Of a stretch of 64,000 nt of DNA, positions 59,033 to 64,000 are shown piece after piece. The position numbers were made by a program, and so were the translations under genes. The notes under the pieces are model-generated. The model was given only the letters and a program-made list of their open reading frames with translations, had not been told where the DNA came from and ran no database searches. Position 1 is the first letter of the stretch. Every line of letters begins with the position of its first letter. The stretch is from NCBI GenBank assembly GCA_964415795.1, contig CAYQBN010000012.1:1-64000 (forward strand), written 5' to 3'. This DNA comes from CALITV01 sp964415795. GTDB lineage: Bacteria; UBP6; UBA1177; JAKLFG01.

Positions 59033-62000
59033 CTACTCGAACAGTAAATTGAGCACCAAGTTGAGTCCCACGCCGCCGTAATCGGCCTCGAGTTTATTCT
59101 TATACTTCCAATCGAGCGAGAGATCGAACATCCCGCCCCGGTAGGTGAGTCCAAACATCTGATCGGCCGGGTCGGCGGGATTCGATTCTATGGAAACCAG
59201 CAAGAACGGATATATCTCCTTCACGGCGATTATCTTGAGCACCGTTTTGTAATCTATCTCTGAGTAGCGGGGGGTAAGTTCAAAACGGGTAAGACGAAAG
59301 TTTTTCTTCACCTCTTCCGAGAGACCGAGAAGATCGGTCGCCGCGACAATCGCCAGATTCTCGATTCCTGTTTGATTCGGATCGAAAAAATCGCCCCACA
59401 GAAGGAGAGAATAGGCGTCGGTCTCCTCGAGTTGCGGCATCGAAGAGAGACGTACCACCGGATTGTCGGCATACCCGGAAACCGAAAGGACGAGCTTGTA
59501 CTCGGTCTGCCGGGACCGAGCATATACTCGGGTCGTTCCCTGTATATCGAGGTAAGCCCGTATCCCTTCCCCTGGTTCAAAGGTAACGATACCTCGATCG
59601 AGCGAAAAGCGGTGCTGTTTGAAGGTGATCTCCCCGCCCGCCAACTGAAGGGAACCGTCAAGAACCGGTCGAGAGAGGGTCCCCGTAACCCTTGTATCAA
59701 TGACGAGATCGGCGCGTAAGATATTATTGGAGACTTGGAGGGCGTTGCGCCCCGTGACCCGAAGATCGAGGCGGGGATCGAGGCGTTCAAAAGGCGAGTC
59801 TTCCTTCTTTGAGCGTCCCCCCTTTCCCGAGAGGGATCGCGCAAGCGTCTCGGCGACACTGAAATCGCTGCGATACGACACATTCTTTATCTCGATGTCG
59901 CCGCTCACCAAAGACACGGAGCCCTGCTCAATGAAGGTATCCACATCGGCGGAAAACGAAAACGGACCGACGGCAGGATTGCGCATACCGGCATTCGTGA
60001 CGGCGAGTCTCACCTGCCCTTCCCATGCGGGAACAAAAGAGCCGGAACCCGAGACGACGATCTTCCCCCCGTTCAGTAAACCGGAAAGCGATCCGATGTG
60101 CCATGTTCCCTTGTCGAACGAGATGCCGCCGCTCATCTGCGCAACCGCAAGTTCATACGCCGGAAGGAAAAAGCCCACCTCGCGCAGGACGAACTCTCCC
60201 GAGAGATCCTTGTCGGCGAGCGACATCTTGAACGACGCGTTGCCGGCCATGCGGGAAATCCCGCCGATACCCGCGAACGCGCTCACCGCCGCCGGAAAGA
60301 GCGTTCCGGTCATCTCAAGGTACGGAAGTCCTCGTCGGATGCTCCCTTTTACCAGCACATTCGCCGTTTCGCCGCCGAAGACGACCGGTTCGACCGTTAG
60401 TTCCTCCCAGTCGCCGCTCACGGTGAAGGAGCGGTTGTTCCTCACGAAGAACCCGCGCTTTTCGAGGATCAGCTTCGCGAACCGCGCGGAGATCTTTCCT
60501 TCGGCTATCTGGGAATCGAAGGTAGTCTTGAAGAAGAAATCCCCTTTCTTGTGAACGAAGTCGCGCACGGATATCTTCGCGTTCGCGCTAGCCGGATCGA
60601 GGCCGCGGACCTCGGCTCGAAAAGAGACCGCATCGCCGAGGTTCCCGTTCGCTTCAATGCGGTTGTCCCCTGCCCGATATACGAGGTGCCCCGCAAAATT
60701 ACCCATGGCGATACCTTGATAGGAAACACCGCCGAAGAAGGCATCGGCCTCGACATGCGGTTCCCAGATCGGCCCGCTCACCGCTACCGCAACACGGGGA
60801 GCGGTAAAAGCGACATCGGTGAGAAAGGGGAAATCCTTCTGGAAGAACGCGTTGAGGTCGGCGTGTACATCAAGCAAGAAAGTCCGACGGTTCATGTCCC
60901 CGGAAAGGAAAAAGGAACTGTCGCCGCGCGACACGATTCCTTTGGTTATCTTGATCAGGTCGCCCTCATCGGTGAACGAAACGGAGACCCGATCAGCGAG
61001 AAGCGTTCCACGCCACTGCGTCTTCTCAACCTGTCCCGAGCCGACAAGCGAGGCAAGATGATCGGTATATCTTCCCTCGGCGGTGAACGAGAACCGACCG
61101 CCAAGATCAGACAGTTTCGTACGAAGGACACCGCCGAGGTCGGCGACCGCGCCACTGACCTGATTGAAGAGGAACGAGATCGCTATTGGATCCTTATTGA
61201 AATCGATCGCCACCCGCGATCCATTCGTCTTTATGGAGCGATAGGTGAGTTGATTCCCGAGGAACGAGAGGACGAGGTCTTTGAGTTCCACCGTGAGATC
61301 GCACCGCTCGGTGTCGAAACCGGCGACCGAACAGTCGTTGCCGACGAAGTGCCCCACGATACGAGGATTTTCGTATTTCGAGGTAATGCTTACATCTATC
61401 GCCCCTTTCCCCGCCGTCGCCAGTTCGGCGATCATGCGAACGCGGCCGAGATCTATCCACGAGGCATTCGAGATGAGTATCTGGAAACTGTCAGTAAAAT
61501 CGAACCAACAGTCATGGAGAAAGACATGGGTCGCCTCGTCGGCAAGGCGGGCTTCTGCCGCCGAGAGGACCACCCGATCAGGACGTATCTGGCCGCGGCC
61601 GGTGACGAGATAGGTGTCGGCGAGTTCGAGTATCGCGAACCGGTCGTCGGTGTGCACCCCAAACCCGCGTACCGACAGGTCAGCTCTATAATCAGCGACA
61701 AGCGTCTCGAACGAGAACGAATAATCGATGGATCCCGAGAGCCACATGTCAACCCAACAAGGGACCCCGAAGCGGGTGAGCGTGTTCCGAAAATCAAGGT
61801 CCTTCAGGCGCGTTTTCCCACGCATCACCCTTTCTTTCCATGTCATAGTGCCGTCGAGCAAAACGACCGGCGCACCACGATCGAAAAGGACAAGTCGCTC
61901 CACGGTGAGCCCCTGCGGATCCATTGCAAAGTCAGAAGTTATTTCGTAAATGCGAAAGTCCTGCCAGCGGAGGTGGTCGGCACGAAGTTGTACCGCAAGC

Positions 62001-62758
62001 CGCGGTTTTCCATCGGAGACTGCAATGCGGTAGTCGACCGTCACCGCGCCGGTCGGCGGATGATCGTCGAAGCGGTGTACGATCCGCTCGAGGTCGAATA
62101 CCGCGCTCCCGCCGAATTGGCCATCTTCCCCAGCACCGTCGAGCGAGAATCCGTCCCCGGTCCATGCAAGCGACTCGAGAACGTACTCTTTTTTCTTGGC
62201 GCGAATGACCAGCGAACCTTTCCCAGAGAACGGATTCGCAAGCCGCGGGTGGCGGTATGAGACCTCCCCGACCGAGAGCGTATAGCGTTCGTTCCCCGTG
62301 ACCGATACCTGTTCCAGCCACAGATCGCCCCCCCCGATCGCAATGCGCGCATCGAGCCGGTCAAGTGTTATCTCACCGAAGGGAAACTCCGGCAGATCCT
62401 CCCACGAGAAGGACCCTTCCCCGCCGAACAACCTGTCTGGGTCACGGATCTCCACCTCGGCACGGGACACCGAAAAATGCGAAATGAACGGCGAAAAGCG
62501 GAACCATTCCCCCGGACGAACGGTCACTGCGACCTGCACCTCCTCTACCGAGAGGCGGAATACCCCAGGCAGCTCGACCGAAACGGCAGGAAAATTGAGG
62601 CAGGCAAGGCCGCACACCTTGCTTTCGGACAGATCCATCCGCACTCCATAGCGCAAGTCGAGATAAGAACGAAGAAGCGGATAGAACGAAAACCGGGCTA
62701 CGAAGAGCGATGCAAGGAACAGCAGAAGAACGATGGAAAGGAATCGTACTCTCTGCAC
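59033..62758 (-). CDS. tamB: TamB/DUF490 family translocation-assembly protein
   Basis: 1241 residues. An N-terminal membrane anchor (LSIVLLLFLASLFVARF) is followed by a long beta-taco-like body rich in F/V/I strands and a C-terminal DUF490 domain: GGEITFKQHRF, LLLWGDFFDPNQ and DWKYKNKLEADYGGVGLNLVLNLLFE at the end. TamB forms a hydrophobic groove between the inner and outer membranes and works with TamA in outer-membrane assembly or lipid transport. It lies just downstream of the tRNA gene. The order tamB then tamA is the reverse of that in E. coli. Confidence 0.93.
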   Translation of the reverse strand: MQRVRFLSIVLLLFLASLFVARFSFYPLLRSYLDLRYGVRMDLSESKVCGLACLNFPAVSVELPGVFRLSVEEVQVAVTVRPGEWFRFSPFISHFSVSRAEVEIRDPDRLFGGEGSFSWEDLPEFPFGEITLDRLDARIAIGGGDLWLEQVSVTGNERYTLSVGEVSYRHPRLANPFSGKGSLVIRAKKKEYVLESLAWTGDGFSLDGAGEDGQFGGSAVFDLERIVHRFDDHPPTGAVTVDYRIAVSDGKPRLAVQLRADHLRWQDFRIYEITSDFAMDPQGLTVERLVLFDRGAPVVLLDGTMTWKERVMRGKTRLKDLDFRNTLTRFGVPCWVDMWLSGSIDYSFSFETLVADYRADLSVRGFGVHTDDRFAILELADTYLVTGRGQIRPDRVVLSAAEARLADEATHVFLHDCWFDFTDSFQILISNASWIDLGRVRMIAELATAGKGAIDVSITSKYENPRIVGHFVGNDCSVAGFDTERCDLTVELKDLVLSFLGNQLTYRSIKTNGSRVAIDFNKDPIAISFLFNQVSGAVADLGGVLRTKLSDLGGRFSFTAEGRYTDHLASLVGSGQVEKTQWRGTLLADRVSVSFTDEGDLIKITKGIVSRGDSSFFLSGDMNRRTFLLDVHADLNAFFQKDFPFLTDVAFTAPRVAVAVSGPIWEPHVEADAFFGGVSYQGIAMGNFAGHLVYRAGDNRIEANGNLGDAVSFRAEVRGLDPASANAKISVRDFVHKKGDFFFKTTFDSQIAEGKISARFAKLILEKRGFFVRNNRSFTVSGDWEELTVEPVVFGGETANVLVKGSIRRGLPYLEMTGTLFPAAVSAFAGIGGISRMAGNASFKMSLADKDLSGEFVLREVGFFLPAYELAVAQMSGGISFDKGTWHIGSLSGLLNGGKIVVSGSGSFVPAWEGQVRLAVTNAGMRNPAVGPFSFSADVDTFIEQGSVSLVSGDIEIKNVSYRSDFSVAETLARSLSGKGGRSKKEDSPFERLDPRLDLRVTGRNALQVSNNILRADLVIDTRVTGTLSRPVLDGSLQLAGGEITFKQHRFSLDRGIVTFEPGEGIRAYLDIQGTTRVYARSRQTEYKLVLSVSGYADNPVVRLSSMPQLEETDAYSLLLWGDFFDPNQTGIENLAIVAATDLLGLSEEVKKNFRLTRFELTPRYSEIDYKTVLKIIAVKEIYPFLLVSIESNPADPADQMFGLTYRGGMFDLSLDWKYKNKLEADYGGVGLNLVLNLLFE

Positions 62759-62778
62759 ATCACCCTACCAAAAAAATT

Positions 62779-62853
62779 TGGAGCGGGCGACGGGACTTGA
62801 ACCCGCGACCTCCAGCTTGGGAAGCTGGCACTCTACCACTGAGTTACACCCGC
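62779..62853 (-). tRNA. tRNA-Gly (anticodon CCC)
   Basis: On the minus strand the cloverleaf pairs GCGGGTG with CGCCCGC, the D arm is ACTC..GAGT, CCAGC/GCTGG flank the loop TTCCCAA, and the T arm GCGGG/CCCGT encloses TTCAAGT. CCA is encoded. The anticodon CCC reads GGG. Confidence 0.95.
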
Positions 62854-62863
62854 TTCGAAGCGT

Positions 62864-62892
62864 TCTATACCTTATTGAAAGGAGAAAGTCAA
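62864..62892 (-). promoter_or_regulatory. Predicted promoter of tRNA-Gly
   Basis: Minus strand TTGACT (62887-62892), 17 bases and TATAGA (62864-62869), 10 bases before the tRNA. The -35 touches the stop codon of the upstream protease gene. Confidence 0.7.
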
Positions 62893-64000
62893 CTAGAGCG
62901 CCATGAGAGCGCATCCTCCCGAGCTTTCCGACGGCCCTTCCCCCGCAAGCGGGGTATCATCGTCGGAAAGCGTTCCCATCGCTTCCACGAAGAGGGCATC
63001 GGGTTCGAGCGGTTCGATGGGCTCTTCGGCGACCGGTTGACGCCCGGGACAGCTGAAGAGATCACAGGCCTTTTCGATCGCGGCGATCGCGTTTATGCGG
63101 CCATAACCGTAGCGGAGACTGAAACCGTTCTCGTCGTAGCGGGCGTCGCGTGGGCTCACCTTGTCGGCGGTCGTGGTGAGGATGTCGTACACCTCCTGCC
63201 ACGAGAGGTCGGGCGAGGCGGAGAGGAGGAGCCCCACGACCCCTGCCGCTATCGGAGTCGCCGCTGAGGTGCCGCAGAAACCGGGGGTGTAGTCACCGGC
63301 GTCGTAGCCGTCGAATCCGGTGTTGTCGGTCGTCCAGATGCCGTCGCGGATCATGGCGATATCGAAGGGATCCTCGAAATCGTCAAGGTCGGTGTCACAA
63401 CTTGGTGCCATGAGGTCGAGATCTTTCCCCCAGTCGCTGTAGAGCGTCTTGACCCCCGAGGCGTTCACCGCACCGATCGCGATGACCCATGGATTGGCGG
63501 CGAACCCGTCGAAACTCTCCGGCGACGAGATGTCCTCGTTGCCGTTGCCAGCGGCGAAGAGGATGATCGTTCCCTTACCGTTGCGACCTTTGGCCGCCGC
63601 TGTCGCAAAGATCTCCTTGAGCGTCTCGCTCAGCTCCATCGGACCGCCATGATCGCTCGGCCCCCACGAGTTCGAGATGATGTCCACACCCCGGTCGAGA
63701 AGGTAGGTGAAGGCCTCTATCTCGGTCGCCCCGTTGATGAGATCGGAACTCACCCGCACCGGTACGACAAGACAGTGGGGACAAACGCCGGCGATACCGA
63801 TGCCGTTGTTCCATCGGGCGCCAAGAAGACCGGCGACCGCCGTGCCGTGAAGGTCATAGGGACCGATCATCGGGATATCGTCACCATCGGCAAGGTCAAT
63901 TCCCTGCAAAAAAGCGTCGGCAAGGTCGCGGTGGGCAAGGTCAAAGCCATCATCAATGATGCCCACTGCTACCCCTTGCCCGGGGATAAGCCCTTTCTCG
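62893..64000 (-). CDS. Subtilisin-like S8 serine protease (5' partial)
   Basis: The frame is open to base 64000, where the N-terminus is cut off; 368 residues are visible. The catalytic triad is seen: Asp in VAVGIIDDGFD, His in HGTAVAGLLGA and Ser in GTSAATPIAAGVVG. The oxyanion Asn lies in LFAAGNGNEDI. After the protease domain (ending near EKACDLFSCPG) a short acidic tail ends ESSGGCALMAL. It is probably secreted; no N-terminal signal can be checked. A GTG at 63966 lies in frame but would cut off the catalytic-Asp lead-in. Confidence 0.92.
   Translation of the reverse strand, partial: EKGLIPGQGVAVGIIDDGFDLAHRDLADAFLQGIDLADGDDIPMIGPYDLHGTAVAGLLGARWNNGIGIAGVCPHCLVVPVRVSSDLINGATEIEAFTYLLDRGVDIISNSWGPSDHGGPMELSETLKEIFATAAAKGRNGKGTIILFAAGNGNEDISSPESFDGFAANPWVIAIGAVNASGVKTLYSDWGKDLDLMAPSCDTDLDDFEDPFDIAMIRDGIWTTDNTGFDGYDAGDYTPGFCGTSAATPIAAGVVGLLLSASPDLSWQEVYDILTTTADKVSPRDARYDENGFSLRYGYGRINAIAAIEKACDLFSCPGRQPVAEEPIEPLEPDALFVEAMGTLSDDDTPLAGEGPSESSGGCALMAL

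Noticed and set aside
60551..62260. Plus-strand frame (569 codons) opposite tamB
   Set aside because: Antisense shadow of tamB with highly charged, non-protein-like composition.

Overview
This 64 kb window is a gene-dense, moderately GC-rich chromosomal segment from an uncultured Gram-negative (diderm) bacterium, probably a metagenome assembly (one 12-base N run at 18099-18110). The outer membrane is implied by a TamB/TamA pair, an outer-membrane barrel protein, YidC/YidD and several lipoproteins. The gene content resembles Myxococcota/Bradymonadia-type deltaproteobacteria: an MglB-MglA polarity module, a PEGA-domain Ser/Thr kinase with the HRDxSPQN motif, Myxococcus-type Cys-rich repeats and Asp-rich lipoprotein spacers. 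This placement is an inference from gene content, not a phylogenetic result.

Layout. 1-7.7 kb (+): three secreted proteins, namely a Cys-rich repeat protein with two DUF1566 domains (5' partial), a large lipoprotein with WDGDSWEP repeats and a beta-helix, and an arylsulfotransferase-like lipoprotein. 7.7-12.3 kb: a geranylgeranyl-reductase-family flavoprotein (-), then a membrane-fused spermidine-synthase-like protein and a B12-binding radical SAM enzyme (+). 12.4-22.9 kb (-): one closely packed unit that reads lipoprotein, hypothetical, gatC, gatA, gatB, GAF protein, DUF1566 lipoprotein, UbiA, two polytopic membrane proteins, UbiA. 23-28.3 kb (+): serine hydrolase, Hsp20, Lon, ThiL, DUF192. 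28.3-31.1 kb (-): the rpmH-rnpA-yidD-yidC cluster followed by a thioredoxin. 31.2-35.9 kb: YgiQ radical SAM (+), then an outer-membrane protein and an Asp-rich lipoprotein (-).

36-40 kb (+): PrkA kinase, DUF444/YeaH and rpe. 40-43 kb (-): pgk, pyrG and a small membrane protein. 43.2-46.7 kb (+): MglB-like, MglA, zinc-ribbon protein, LemA and an M48 protease with C-terminal zinc ribbons. 46.7-50 kb (-): PEGA kinase and an aspartate-type aminotransferase. 50-56 kb: MATE transporter (+), HEAT protein and family-4 uracil-DNA glycosylase (-), four-cluster ferredoxin and aldehyde:ferredoxin oxidoreductase (+). 56-64 kb (-): a subtilase (5' partial at the window edge), tRNA-Gly(CCC), TamB and a TamA/BamA-like protein.

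Regulation. Nearly every divergent junction carries recognisable sigma-70 type promoters (TTGACT or TTGACA, 16-17 bp, TATAnT-like). Several convergent pairs interlock at their stop codons with no terminator between them. The most interesting region is the prenyl-lipid-like gene set at 7.7-16.8 kb: two UbiA prenyltransferases, a prenyl reductase, a B12 radical SAM enzyme and polytopic membrane proteins. There is no gene-free stretch longer than 300 bases; the largest gap (23977-24224) holds a terminator and a promoter.
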